This document shows, in pieces, positions 1 through 12,584 of a stretch of DNA of 64,000 bases (position 1 is its first letter; each line of letters begins with the position of its first letter). The stretch lies in the NCBI GenBank assembly GCA_947623455.1, contig OX392541.1, positions 11,536,719 to 11,600,718 on the forward strand, written 5' to 3'. Both the position numbers and the translations under genes were made by a program. The notes under the pieces were generated by a model. That model did not search any database. It saw only the letters and a list, made by a program, of their open reading frames with translations, and had not been told where the DNA came from. This DNA is from Mimachlamys varia. Lineage: Eukaryota; Mollusca; Bivalvia; Pectinida; Pectinidae.

Positions 1-1270
1 GCCCGGACAAATAGTGTGCGGAAGGACGGACGGACGGACGGACGGACACAACGCAAACCTATAGTACCCCCCGGATTCCGGTGGGGGACTAACAAGCTGG
101 TTGTTATTGCGAAGTTGTTTAAAGGTATCAACGTAATTGACCACTGTGAACTTCTAAGTGGGTCAAAGGACAAACTTGGTATATCTTCATTCCAGCATGC
201 TACTACAATGTAGCAACTCCGGGCCTTCCGGCTACGGGTAAGGAAAATGCTGAAAAACATTTGAGTTATATTACTTCAAAAATGAGTCAAGGTCATTCAA
301 TTGAACAAACTTGGTAGCCCTTCATCCAATCCTGATACAGGCGAAATATCAGTACGCAGGGCTATGCGGTTATAGAGAAAGAGTTCTTGGAAGATTTTAA
401 GACATTTGCCGTTGAACACGTTGACATTATGTCAAGGTTATACATTTGAACAAATTGGATAGCCCTTTATCTAAGCATACTATAGGCTAATTATCAGTAC
501 TTTTCGGTCATAGAGAAGAAGTTGCGGACATTTTTTTTAAAAAATGTCACTGGTAGTCCTAAAACCCTGAAATTGGGTCAAGAGCATTCAATTGAACCAA
601 CTTGGTACATTGTAGGCATTCATTCAAATATCAGAAACTTGAACATTTCGGCTGTAAAAAAGAAGTCATGTTTGAGCCTCCGTGACCTTGAAAAAAGATC
701 AAGGCCGTTTATGTAAACAGGCTTTGTAGCCCTTCATTTAGCATGCTTCAGACGAGACGAATTATAAGTATATGTACCCTTACATGTAACGAAAGGCAGT
801 TTCTTGAAGATGTTAAACACATTTGACCCCTGTGGTCTTGAAAATAAGTCAAGGTCATTCATTGAACATATTTCGTATTCCTTAACGTAAGCATGCTACA
901 TGTACATGCATCAAATCAGTACCCTTCAGTTCCTTGAAGATTTTTCACGCATTTAACTCTGTGACTTTGAACGTGGGTCAATGGTAATTCATTTCAACAA
1001 ACTGTAGCCCTTTGTCCCATCATGTTTCATACATGGTACTAGTAACCTGGCCCATTTGGTAAGTTGGTAAGTTGCTCGAATATTTTAAAACATTTGACCC
1101 CCGTGACCATGAAAGTAGGTCAAGTCATTCAAGTGAACAAACTTTGTAGTCCTTCAGTTAAGAATGATACAAGCAAACTAAAGTTACGCACGGCGGACGA
1201 CGACGGACGCAGCAAGATGACTCTTGGTCATCCTAACCCTTTGGCAAGTATGAAACAAAGAAAGAATAAG
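1..1270. repeat. Degenerate tandem block, unit about 130-160 bp
   Basis: About eight diverged units share 'GTCAAGGTCATTCAATTGAAC', then 'AACTTGGTAGCCCTTCAT' and a GCATGCTAC-like stretch. It starts with GGAC-type microsatellite DNA (20-50) and a hairpin-like 'CCCCGGATTCCGGTGGGG', and ends near GGACGACGACGGACGC. Short open frames here follow the repeat and are not genes. Confidence 0.6.
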
Positions 1271-1745
1271 TAGCAGATATGCATTTAATCAAATGTTTAA
1301 AAATTAGTACCCATGTAATTTCGAACTCAAAATACAATTCGGAAAATAAGTTGCTGAGAAAACAGAAAACTTTCTCATTTGAAAATTACATAAAGCACCG
1401 TCTTTTCTAAATTGAGTTTTAAGTTACGATTAAATTTCAGTTATTTTTGGTTCTTTTACATATCATGTTTAGTTAACACAAACTTTTCCTAAATTAATCT
1501 ATCGCTTGCGAAGCAAACATTAGAAATGCAAATCAAATTTAATCAAGTAATATTACTCCTTTCAAGATAGGTTTAAAATTTCCATTACAAAACTCTCTAA
1601 ATCAGGTCCTTGTAATTTTGTGAGATTTTATTGTTCATTATGTCAGAGCTTGACCTGCATTATACAATTTAATACATGCACCATAAACGAGCAGAAATTA
1701 TGTCGGATGGCAAAATGTATGAGGTTCCTCTGTCGAAGACGATGA

Positions 1746-2075
1746 ATGCAAATCCGGGCGAAACATTTTTATACCCCCCCCCCTTACGCAACAAAGTCTG
1801 ATCGTCTACCTGTCCGTAGAAACTTTTTGTCAAGACAACTCCTCTTTAACCGCTTTGCCAATTTCAATGAAAGTTCACACAGATATAAAGGACTATGTGT
1901 AGATTTGCATGCAACATTTATGTTATCAACAGTATGGTTGCTATGGTAACTGGTCCCCATAAACAGGTTTTCTGCAGAAAAAAAAGATTGTCCGGACAAC
2001 TCCCTCTAAACCACTTGGTCAATTTCAATGAAACGCCAAACAGATATAAAGGGTGTGGCCATGGGTTGGGGGTTG
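1746..2075. repeat. Dispersed repeat with GTTGCTATGGTAAC motif
   Basis: Two internal subrepeats share 'CAACTCC(C)TCT...ACC...TT...CCAATTTCAATGAAA' and 'CAGATATAAAGG'. A related inverted copy with a similar GGTTACTATAGCAACC core lies at 29380-29560. The open frames on both strands overlap each other and reflect repeat composition. Confidence 0.5.
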
Positions 2076-2324
2076 GTTGGTATTAATCAGCCATCGGCTT
2101 ACAATTGTAGTTCACAACTTAAGTGTTAACCGGTGGATTATTGTTGGCTGAGATTTTCGAGAAAGAAAAGCTTGTATTTCTTTTTCCTTTTTGTCGTTGA
2201 TGTTTTTGTGTAAATTATGTACGAGTTGGTAACGTCAAATCAATCATTTGTTCTACGTTGTTAGGCGTATGCACAATTATTATACCGAAATGACTCGATT
2301 CAGTTTATAATTCTGTCACAGATG

Positions 2325-2535
2325 TGAAAGAGTCTGTGAGCCCCATCATCTTGATTTAGAACCCGCCCCCCAGTTCGGCAGATCCAGATGGCTTCTTTTA
2401 TCCGCCGTCACAGCATATTGCTCTCTCTGTCCAACACTTTGAAGTTCTCCAAGTCAATCACATGATTTGTTCTCTATGTCGTGCTTTGTGATTGCCGATT
2501 TGTTTATCTGAGACACTGCCTGTATTATTATTCAT
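2325..2535 (-). pseudogene. PLE GIY-YIG endonuclease C-terminal remnant (copy 1)
   Basis: The minus strand is colinear with the better copy at 24159-24440 and, through several stops and frameshifts, encodes residues such as VSDKQIGNH, DW, IKEA-IW and an N-x-D-(D/E)-G near the end. This matches the end of GIY-YIG endonucleases fused to Penelope-like reverse transcriptases. Only the tail is left and it is not functional. Confidence 0.55.
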
Positions 2536-3190
2536 ACGCCTAACAGTTTCACTATAGCTAGAAGCTCTATAAATCAAAAACATTCTTATTTTCGTTTGAT
2601 GAATCAAATATGAAATTGAAACACGTATAAGATTCTACTATGTATTTGGTTTTGAGTTGGAGAATTCCTTGTCTATCTATGACTGTTACAAGTTATATTA
2701 ACTTTATTGTTTATGTATTGCTGACTTAACTGTGTTTTCGATATAGTCAATTACAATAAGGTTGTTGATCAAATACTCGTATATCAGATCCGTGTTTATC
2801 TAATAGTGATTTGAGATCAAAATTGATATCAAAATTGTCTTGTAAAACTGGCCTGTGGTTAATTTGGGCTTTGTGCTATACTAGTATATGGTTGATGGTT
2901 TCAGATTCATCACAGTTGAGAAACTCCTGATCTGCTATTATTTATATTTGGACAATGATGTGCCCTTATTCCGTATACTTAATCTGGTAATGTAAGGACA
3001 TTGTCTTCTATCCATTTTATTTTCCGTAGATGCGTTTTATTTTTAACTCTTTCAACGATTGCTTTCAGTCAATTGTTTTGTTTGATCGCCTTTCTTGTCA
3101 TATTATTTGTGTTTTGGTATTGTTAAACTAGCAACCTCAGTTTTGCCTCTGTTTTCACTTTGAGGCAATGCCATTTACTTAAATTTGCCC

Positions 3191-3380
3191 TAGATTTGCA
3201 TGCCAAGTGTTGTCGCTGAATCAGAGGACGCTTACTCTTCATAAACACATAGTCTTGTTCAAATGTACGTTTTCAAGGGTCTTTGTGTAAATCTTTCCTT
3301 TGTTCATATTTTGCAAGGGTTTCATTTAATTTTAGTTCTGCTTATGGTTTTGTTCACGTTTTGGAATTATTTAATTTTTC
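3191..3380 (+). mobile_element. 5'-truncated PLE 3' tail
   Basis: This aligns to the tail of the RT element at 10780-10975, from the ATTTACATGGC region through CTTTCCTTTGTTCATATTTTG to the GTTTTGG-ATT end. It lies tail-to-tail with the minus-strand copy at 3495-3800. Confidence 0.6.
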
Positions 3381-3494
3381 AATACCCAAGTCTACGTTAA
3401 GATGAAAGATATCTTACCATAAAGATTCATTTTCGAGTGTTTCTGCATTATTTGTTCCTGATATTTCTATGTATGATAGTATCAATTCAAAAAC

Positions 3495-3800
3495 AATTAG
3501 AGAATACCGAACCGTCAACAAAACCATAATCCGAACTCAAAATCGATTAACGTTTGGGCAAAATATGAACAAAAGGGAATATTTACATGGAGACCCCTGT
3601 AAACGTACAAGAAAATAGGACCATGTGTTCCGAAAGAGTAAGCGTCTTCTGCTTCAGCGACGATACCCACCATGAAAATCTTGGTTACATCCCAGTAAAC
3701 ATCCAGTCTTCAAAATGAGAACATGAATCATTATTATCAATGACAACAAGTAAGCAAACCAATTAAGTGTACTCGAAAACGTCCATCTTCATCGCACATA
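3495..3800 (-). mobile_element. 5'-truncated PLE 3' tail
   Basis: Read on the minus strand it matches 10660-10970, including the conserved GAAGCAGAAGACGCTTACTC block and the terminal GGTATTCTCTAATT. Confidence 0.75.
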
Positions 3801-3935
3801 ACGATAAAAAAATAGTATTCCTAGCTGTTATATTTTAATGATTCTATGTTCATTTGTGGTCTATCGTCATGTCTAAATATATAACTTAATTTAGGTTAGC
3901 CTTAATATGTTCTGGGAGTTTGTGAAAAACACTTG

Positions 3936-4323
3936 TTAAAGGCCCAATATACGTAATTTCAAGGAAAATTTCGTGATTCTGAAAAATTCTGAAAAAAAAT
4001 CCATGCAAAAATAAGTCTAAAACGAAGTAAACCTGAGCGGTAACTAACAAGAAACTCCGGCCAAAAAGAAATAAAAAAGATTTGAAAATAATTCAGGTGG
4101 GGCCCACTTCAACAACAAACCGAAGGTAGAAGACGGTTCGAAATGGACGCGTGTTTACAAATAGCGTGTTTCAACTGCTGCTGTACCGGTAACCGCGAAA
4201 GAATTCATCTTGAATATTCCTGATATCAGTTAATCTTAGCTAAATCTATAACTATAATAAGTTACTAGGCTATTATATTTTCGCTTCAAGTTTTGCCTAA
4301 AGTTACGTATATTGGTCCTTTAA
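3936..4323. repeat. TTAA-bounded MITE, family AGGCCCAATATACG
   Basis: Terminal inverted repeats of about 24 bp (AGGCCCAATATACGTAA and its complement) are flanked by TTAA on both sides. The element is 388 bp and non-coding. Copies lie at 18532-18923 and, shortened and inverted, at 54272-54496. The TTAA target is the hallmark of piggyBac-type transposition. Confidence 0.75.
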
Positions 4324-4932
4324 ATGCGTACTTGTTAATTTCTATTAAAGGGCTTTGGATATGTTTAGTTAGGTACCTTCGGTTCTTCTTTGTTCACTAA
4401 TCGCACCCGTTGTTAGGGAATGTGACTAAGTCGGTTTGTATATGAAGCGACTAAGTTGACTTATTTATATACGTTAAATAATGTTAGTAAAAAAAAGTTT
4501 GTGCTTTGTTGTTGTCGTGTTCGTATTACTCGTAGAAACAATGCCATGTATCCTTCCTTGTATTTTACTGTTTCGAAAAAAATGGAATTAATTTGAAAGA
4601 TCCTTGTCAAGCTGTGCTTCTAAAAAAGTAGTAGACAGTCATTCCATTTGAAGTCGTACGATTTTTTCAAAGTATTAAGTTTTTGGTTTAAAACCTTTGT
4701 CATCTTTAGAAGTACAGTGTAATGCAATTTATATTCGGACACGTAATATTTTCACTTGATATTTTATGCCTTTGACCAATTTTCAATGAGTTTTCAATTT
4801 TCAACGCCGATGTGCAGTACAGTGCTCTGCTCCTCAGCCATTGTGCACTCCTCGTCAAGTTAGTGTTTAAATTCTTGTCCGGTTGATAACTCTCAAACCA
4901 TATCAGATAAATTTCGGAAATAGTTTATATTC

Positions 4933-5145
4933 ATAAATTAAAGGGGTTTTACGCACCTGACCCTTCTGCTTCTACATTAGTTTAGACATTTTGGATTCCC
5001 ACCTTTTGGCCCCTAGCATCACTGAACAGTCCTAGGAGGACGAAACAGCTGTATGGTGCAGTTTAATTCATTTTTTCGGCATACTGTATCTATTACTAAA
5101 TTTATAAGGTGCAGCACATGTGTGTGTTACGATATCTTTCATCAC
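4933..5145 (+). repeat. Hammerhead-bearing repeat (H family), copy 1
   Basis: This runs from CATAAATTAAAGGGGTTTTACGC through the ribozyme to the ACATGTGTGTGTTACG end shared by the family. Orientation is given for the ribozyme strand. Confidence 0.75.
5016..5059 (+). ncRNA. Hammerhead ribozyme, type I minimal, core-mutated
   Basis: Stem I is GCATCA/TGGTGC and stem II is GTCC/GGAC with loop TAGGA. GAAA, a 2-bp stem III and the GTA cleavage triplet are present. The core reads CTGAACA rather than CTGANGA: G8, the general-acid guanine, is C, so this copy should be inactive. Confidence 0.7.
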
Positions 5146-5149
5146 CCTT

Positions 5150-6345
5150 TAATGATGTTCACTGCACTTTTATCAGGTCAGGTAATTGCGACTATCATCC
5201 ACAAGATAAAGGAAAACATAAATATCGAGTTTGTTTCAAACATTTAAAGGTGTGCGCCAAGGTGATGCTAACGGTCTCACACTGTCTAATTGCATGTAAC
5301 AATAGCTCATATTTTGAATCTTTACCCCAAGGTCGTCATATATATATTCAGTAATCCATTCCCATTCTTCTCTTTTTGATTGAATTTTTATAATTCCTTG
5401 TTACTATATGGTCTTTAATGACAAACAGTAAGTAATCCATTCTGAAAATATTTGCTTTATATCATAAGGTGATATATTTATATAAGTGTCCGAGACGCCT
5501 GTTGCTATTTCTTATTCTGTACAAGCAATTTTGTAGCTATACATGTTTTGAAATGCCTAAATAAAAGAATGTTTAACCTAGTTCTTCAGATCAAAAGTCA
5601 ATGTCAAATGTTACCTATCCAAACTGATTACCTTTTTTTGTTATGACAGTATGAAGCAAAGTTGGAAATAGTCGAGCAAGACGTCAACTGACCAAACCTC
5701 CGTCAATTACCTAAACGTCAGGGTCATCAAAGGAGATGTCAAACATAAGGATTTGTACATGATATATATCATTTGGTCGTTTTTTATTACTAGATGCATT
5801 ACAACGTTTCTTAAATGAATGGTATATTTGGTTCATTTCAAGTTATTCAATTGATCTGATAAAAACTTATTGTTAAAAGAGTTATGAAAGTGTTCACTTC
5901 TTCACTTTGTACAAATGTTAACCGGTTTGACGGGTAACACACTTTTTATACTCAGACACACTCACACGCGATACTAAGCAAGGGCAAACTAAATTGTCGG
6001 CGCTTCTTGAAAAACAACAGTGTTCGTCAATTGATGTATATCTCAATACAAGAAGAAAAAGAAGATACATAAATGAATTAAATTTGAAGCTTATGATACG
6101 TTATCAATTGATGTTGAAGTGACATCCCATTCCGTTCTGTTATTATTCTGTCCAATAAGATGCGTTATACCTTTTGAAACATTGCACACATGTCAAATCA
6201 TCATGTCTGTGAATCATTTTCAATAATATATATTATCTCATGTGTTTATATTTACATTCTGAATGTTTCATCTCTATATGAGTATACCAACTGGAAACAA
6301 CAAACACTAGACTATGAATACAGCATGAATCAATGATGAATACAT
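5150..6345. other. Intergenic DNA, nothing recognised
   Basis: This is AT-rich DNA without a supportable exon, RNA gene or element border. Open frames reach only about 80 codons and overlap the end of the H repeat. Confidence 0.4.
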
Positions 6346-6349
6346 TCAT

Positions 6350-6720
6350 TCACGTGGATCACTTATGACGTAATATTAATCTTGTTCAATACGAGGCTTG
6401 CCAATCCACTTCGGATAACAAGCAGAACGCCCCTGCGTCAAACGTTCGAATGACTGCGAATAAAATTTGGCGCCAATTTTACGCATATTATGACTTTTCA
6501 AACAATGTCGTTTAAATTACGTCGGAAAAACCACGCCTATTTAATTGATTGATTAACAAAGAAAAAAATTAATTTAATTTAACAATTGTTCAATAGTAAA
6601 AATGCAAATGTATGGATTTAACGTTTTTTTTTTTTAAATTTTCATGCCGTTATGAATGTGTATCGGTTAAATCCATATTGACCATGAAACCCATACGGGC
6701 TTCATATAATATGGATAAAT
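6350..6720. repeat. Dispersed repeat paralogous to 21545-21860
   Basis: The two loci share 'CCCTGCGTCAAACG', 'TTGGCGCCAATTTT', 'CAATGTCGTTTAAAT' and a closing 'ATCCATATTG...CATGAA(A)CCC...CGGGCTTCAT...AATATGGAT' hairpin. It is non-coding. Confidence 0.6.
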
Positions 6721-6738
6721 TGACTCATTTCCAACTTC

Positions 6739-9170
6739 TTAAAGAGTAACTGTAGTGCAAAACCATCTTTTGTGTATGGAAAGATTGGTAAATAGTAAGT
6801 GAGATAATTCTCACGAAAACTTTTTTTTTTTGCAAAAATTATGAAGTTTTGACCATTTTTCTAAATTTCACACCTGAACGCAAATCAGAAAATCCCTTAT
6901 TTTGCCATACGACCGGATGTGACGTCACAACGGTGACTGCACTGATAGACTTGTGTAGTCATTATATTAAAAATTATATGAATCGTATCACGAATTGTTA
7001 TTTGTATAGAGTCTTCTATTCAAGAATATGACACTTATTATATATCAAGGTTGTATGGAGTTCATTAATGACCCTACTGATAATTCCAAGGTGGTGTATG
7101 CCCCAGGGGGCCGTAATTAGTGGTGAGGGGGTTCGGGAGTTCAACAGGTGTGCGGCACACGTGGTCATGATCACTTGACCATAAATCAATAACCGCCGGA
7201 CTCGCTAACATGATTAACAGGTTATTATTTTGCGGAAAGACTTCAAAACATGCACTTGATATGGTTAGGTATTAATTTTCTCATATTTCATTTCATATAA
7301 CACCGCTAAAACGGCGTGTGTATTCACTGATGCATGGTCACGTTGATTGCATGCACATATCAGCAGGAACTGATCGTAACACCTTTTAAAATGCACGCTG
7401 AAAAATTTTAATGCATGTCGGTCGGCTGTATAAATACAAAACTACCTAAAAACAACCTCAAACAAACAGATCAGTAAAAGGATATTTGTGTGGCTTTAGA
7501 CCACGGACTTAGATGTAATCTATTTCCGTGTATAGACTCGGAACTTCGAAAGCCATATATTTTATTGGACTTCAAAGAAGAACAGTTAGTAACGTCATAT
7601 AGAAACACAAGACCAGCCTTTTTATACGTACAATACGATGTACGTATATTGGAAAATGAAAATATATAACTTTTATCAATGCTTTCGACCTGTATAAACT
7701 GTTTTGACGGGTATCACATTTCGACTTCTTTTATCCTTATATATGTTTGAGAAATTAAAGGTGTGTATATAAGTAAACAGCTTTCTATTCATTGATAATT
7801 TATTTATGTCTATGCAGTATAAAAAAAAAACATTTCAAATCGTGAATATTGTAAAATAAATAGAATATGAGCGAAATCCTGATGTTACCTGTCTTCAGGC
7901 ACATACATCGAAATAGAAATCAAGACAATGTGTTTCGAATTCCGTTTGAGAAAAAATAAGATTAGATCTTTGAAAACCCCTGTGTTTTACTGACAAGAAA
8001 TGAACATGGAACATCTTTTGAAAATAAGATGAGAAGATTACTTAATTGGTTTTAATGACAGGCACTTGTGGCCAGGAGAATAGTCATCTAAATATAAAGA
8101 TAATTTGCGAAATATGATTAATTAAAATAAAATATAAAAACTGACTTTAACAATTTTCATTCTATGTTATTAATCATATAAAACCATAATTAAAGTAATA
8201 GCCAAATTTCAGCTTGATACGTCAAGCGGTTAAATTTCACACACAAAAAAAGAGTGTCTGATAGTCGATTTTTTTGTTAAATTAAACCGCTTGACGTTAA
8301 AAATAAAATATGAAAAAAATTGTGATACAGACATACCAGGGACGTATATGTGCATATACACGTCCCTGAGGCATATCCAGCAAGTTTTCAACAGAACTTT
8401 TCTCGTTGAATAGAAGAGTTAAATTCGAAATTAAAAAGGTGTCATATGCTGTGTGAGTTGACGGTGGGTTACGGAGATTTCAAAAGATACACGTGCACTC
8501 GATAGTCTATGTTCCAGTCGAGATCAACTATTACAATTTAGTTAACTTTGAAAGCCCCCCCCCCCCCCCCACCCCACCCCTCTCTAATGTTAATTACTTG
8601 CTATTTGAGTAACAAATGTATATGATATTGCCATGTATTATTGAATAAAATAGAGTTTAAACTAATCATTGGATAAATGATATGTATAACTGACATTATA
8701 CATGACACAGAGTATTACAATATGATAGCGCATATATATATGGGTCCATTAAAATGAATTTGAATAATCAATAAACACTATATTTATGAAAGAATCAAAA
8801 TAAAGTTATTTCAATGACGATTTCAGATTATTCTCCCGACCCCCATATTATGGTACGTCCCTTAAGTTCATTGTATAATACATTTTGAATCAATAATCAG
8901 CCAGACGTACATATTACTATTATATATAGAGAGACATAGGACCCAATTTCTTGTGTTCCCGTTGTGACGTCACCAATACGTGTGCACAACTTTTAGCGGT
9001 TCGCGGTGCGCTTAATTAGCGTGTGGCAAAACAGGTAAAAAACCAAACTTCAACCTGTCGTAACTTTGTAACCGGTCGGCCGATTTCGATGCGGTTTTCG
9101 ACAATGTATTAATGCCGACACAACGAGTCTGATCATTTCAGTTTCTATTTGCACTACAGTTACTCTTTAA
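6739..9170. mobile_element. TTAA-bounded DNA element, 2.4 kb, no transposase
   Basis: Perfect 19-bp terminal inverted repeats (AGAGTAACTGTAGTGCAAA) are flanked by TTAA on both sides. Subterminal inverted GTGACGTCAC boxes lie about 175 bp from the left end and 200 bp from the right. No open frame longer than 60 codons lies inside, so it is non-autonomous. Nested structures include hairpins at 8219-8298 and 8331-8367 and a poly-C tract near 8557-8578. It abuts the 5' limit of the PLE reverse transcriptase copy. Confidence 0.7.
8219..8298. repeat. Short palindromic hairpin element
   Basis: Arms of about 21 nt around ACGTCAAGCGGTTAAATTT pair across a 40-nt loop. This is a miniature foldback nested in the 2.4-kb element. 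Confidence 0.55.
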
Positions 9171-9182
9171 GCAGTATATACA

Positions 9183-10977
9183 GCCGGTCCTTCCATTTCG
9201 GCACAAGCAAGCATTATATGGACTAAACGTAAGCATGCTGAATTGGATTCACTTTCAGAGTGGGTGAAGTCTATCAGGTCCTCTATTCAGAAAAGAATAA
9301 GCAATTTGCGTCACAAAATGAAAACTAAACACAAGTCGATATTTTTTTACCCCGATTTTCGAGCAACACTCAATGATCTACATGATAAGTATGTGGTTCT
9401 GTCTGCAGACAAAGCATCGAACAAATTGATCATTGTTTGCAGACGCTTTTACATTCATTGCTTGCAAAAAGAACTAGGCCTGCTTGATAACCAAGGTAAC
9501 CCTACTTACACATTGACCGGTTTTTCGAAAGATGAAATACTGTCCAACCATGCTTCTGTATTACATTCTTCCCAAGTACCGTTTAATGAGCAAGTCGCTG
9601 ACCTACCTCGTCTTTATTGGATACCGAAACTACACAAGGATCCTTATAAGCAACGTTTTATCGCTGGCTCTGCTAATTGCTCGACCAAGCCATTATTAAA
9701 ACTTATTACTACAATTCTTAGTACCATAAAATCAGGGCTTCAGTCGTATTGTGACACTGTATACTTCAGAATTGGAATTAATGGGATGTGGATTTTGAAA
9801 AACTCGAAAGATCTTTTGATCAATCTTGAACAACCCCTCCTAAAAAATGTCTTTTCGATCAAAACATTTGATTTTTCCACCCTGTACACTACGATACCTG
9901 ATACAAAATTGAAGGAACGTCTCCGATCTCTTGTTATGAGAGCTTTCTTTTCAAAGAAAGGCGGACGACGATACAAATATATGGTAGTGAGCTATATTTT
10001 GTCAAAAACACGACAAAAGCTAAGAGGAAATATACTGAAGAAGATATAGTAAGGATGATTGGATTCCTGGTCGACAACATTTTTGTTGAGTTCGGAGGAA
10101 AGATTTTCCAGCAGACTGTTGGCATTCCCATGGGAACAAACTGTGCCCCACTCTTAGCTGACTTGTTTTTGTTTTCATACGAGGCTGAATTTGTGGAGGA
10201 GCTAATCAGGACAAGTAACAAAAACCTTTGCCAAATCTTTTAACTTCACTTTCAGATATATCGAAGATGTGTTGTCTATAAACAACAAAAAGTTTGCTGA
10301 CCACGTCGGTCGTATATACCCTTCTGAACTTGAAATAAAGGACACAACAGACTCTTCTACATCAGCTGCTTACCTAGTTCTCTACTTAAACTACGACCAA
10401 CATGGACAGCTTACTACTAAGCTATACGATAATCGTGATAATTTCAATTTTCTCAGATCGTTAACTTTCCATGTCTTGATAGTAACATCCCTGCTTCTCC
10501 AATCTATGGTGTTTACATGTCACAGTTGATTCGGTATTCCAGGGCTTGCTCTAAATATAACTAACAACACAAGGATTCGAGAGATGTAGGTTGATCAGAA
10601 CTATGGGCAAATTGTATGGTCGCCATCTTTGTCTCATTGAGAAATATTCGGTATCTTTAAGTGATATGAAGATGGACGTTTTTGAGTATGCTCATTATTG
10701 TGTTAACTTGATGTGATTGACAATGATATTCGGTTCTTATTTTGAGAACTTAATGTTTACTTGGATGTGACTAAGATTTACATGGCGGGTGTCGTCCATG
10801 AAGCAGAAGACGCTTACTCTTCCGGAACATATGGTCTTATTCTCTTGTACTGTTGCAAGGGTCTCCATATGAATCTTTCCTTTGTTCATATTTTGCCCCT
10901 GGTTTAATCTATTTTGAGTTTGGATTATGATTATGTTAACGCTTCGGTATTCTCTAATTTATTTTCAGCATTGTACA
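9183..10977 (+). pseudogene. Penelope-like reverse transcriptase, decayed, most complete copy
   Basis: The 268-codon frame at 9243-10049, followed by frames at 10055-10243 and 10269-10529, encodes one RT broken by at least three frameshifts (near 9955, 10235 and 10455). In order it shows the N-terminal VVLSADKASN, fingers WIPKLHKDPYKQRFI (RT1), palm FDFSTLYTT (first catalytic Asp), IGF--IFQQTVGIPMGTNCAPLLADLF, then YIEDV where family members have Y-x-D-D, so one catalytic Asp is Glu here. The thumb KLYDNRDNFNF is followed in another frame by YGVYMSQLIRYSRACSKY and a GKLYGRHLCLIEKYS block. The 'GIPMGTNCAPL' and 'W-x-PKLHK' motifs point to Penelope-like RTs. No GIY-YIG domain follows: the sequence runs into a conserved tail ending ATTCTCTAATTTATTTT. 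The copy is inactive. Confidence 0.85.
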
Positions 10978-10979
10978 TA

Positions 10980-12220
10980 TGTTTACAGCTAAGAAGACTT
11001 TTCAAAAAGTGAAATTGAGTGTTTTTCAACACAATGCCGTGATGTGACTCGAACTAAGAATTATTTGGTCAAGAGCCCGTCGTCATACCATTTCATGACT
11101 GCACCTCCATACTGAATCGAATTGAAATGAATTCGAATTTCCTGTATTCCTTATTACATCGACTTCAGAATAAAAAAATGATAAAACCTTGCAAATAAGT
11201 GTTGAAAAACGCATTGGAGAAACACTCAAGAGAAAAAGCTTTACAAGAAAGTCTTTTCCTTCTCCATATCAAAGAGAAAACAAACTATAATAACTTCAAC
11301 GAAACACATACTCTTTATTATGTTAAAGAAGGCAGGTTTCTTCAAGGCGGGAATTTGTATTTCAAAAGTTTTACGGTACATAAAAAAGGTAGATTTCGGA
11401 GAAAAACGTAGTTTCTTTTATTCCCTGACACTTTTTTATAATTTAGAGTTTAACAAAAAATGTAACCCTTGTGTAGTTTGTCCTTAGTTTAGTCCAGGAC
11501 AATGTTTTTTTGACTGAAAGTCTAACAAATTATGCTCATATTGTTTATATGTGTGGCAAATTTATCGGAATGTACAAAAGTATTACTGCGATAAAAACGA
11601 AAGATAGTACTTGTGGCTCTTCTAGAACTTTTAAACATGCTAATCTACCTTTTTATTTCTTACGTATACTTAATCTAATATAAACATGCGCAGGTGTTTT
11701 GCTCACGATTTGTTCAAAACATGGTCCTTATGCAACCGTTTTGTTTACGTCAAATTGCAACTGTTTGTCACACTTCCTGCAAACAAAACAAAAGAGAATA
11801 CCTCTGTACAGAATAGTAATTGCATTATCTCTCTTGTAGAGCACTAGAGTCTGAGTACTACCTTTGAAAAAACAGCTTAGTTGGGTTCAATGTCAAGTTC
11901 AAAATCATCCTAGTTTAGCAAAAGTTGTGTAATACAAACACAGATGATGTTTATTGCAACGTTTTGCAAGGAACTGTTTTTTTCAGAAAAATTATATAAA
12001 AGCTTATATAATACAGAAATCTGAATAAAATATATCATTATTATATATATGTGTGTGATATTGTTTGTGAAATCACTAATATTGTTTATTCATGACGTTA
12101 CTAAATAGTTGAAGAAAATGTTAATGACGTTATGTGACCAACGGTGACAAATAAACAATGGTTAGCCTGATTAAGCTAAATAAGGCAGAATGGCCCAGTG
12201 GTAGATTCCGATATATTCAT
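10980..12220. other. Intergenic DNA upstream of LamG 3' end, no element recognised
   Basis: A 70-codon frame at 11199-11411 is Lys/Phe-rich with no family resemblance. A tRNA-like B-box occurs near 11050 (minus) without a cloverleaf. No coding evidence was found. Confidence 0.35.
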
Positions 12221-12223
12221 GTT

Positions 12224-12229
12224 TTTATT
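12224..12229 (-). promoter_or_regulatory. Candidate polyadenylation signal of LamG gene
   Basis: A minus-strand AATAAA occurs about 355 bases after the stop codon. The DNA between is AT-rich and non-coding and fits a 3' UTR. Such hexamers are frequent by chance in DNA this AT-rich. Confidence 0.3.
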
Positions 12230-12584
12230 CTACATATAAATTGTTCTTACATAAACAAAATTTCACGGATATAAAAAAATTTTATATAAGAGAAGCAGGA
12301 AACATTGCACAATAATATTGTCTTTAGTCTAAATATGTAAAATAAACTATGGGGGAAAAAAAAAGAAGAAAAAAAAAATAAGATTCGCTTGACATTATTT
12401 ACAGAAATATGAACATGTTTATAATATCAACTTCACATCTCACGAATGGGTTCATAGAAACCCTCACTGGCCGTGACAGCTGGCGAAAATAATCGGCTAC
12501 TGTTTCATTCCATTTGACATTTATGCGTCACACGGCACATATAATTAAATGTGGGTTGTCACTCCGTCCGTCCTATATGACACA

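Noticed and set aside
11040..11100. tRNA-like sequence with a B-box (GTTCGAGTC) on the minus strand
   Set aside because: No cloverleaf with acceptor and anticodon stems could be drawn.
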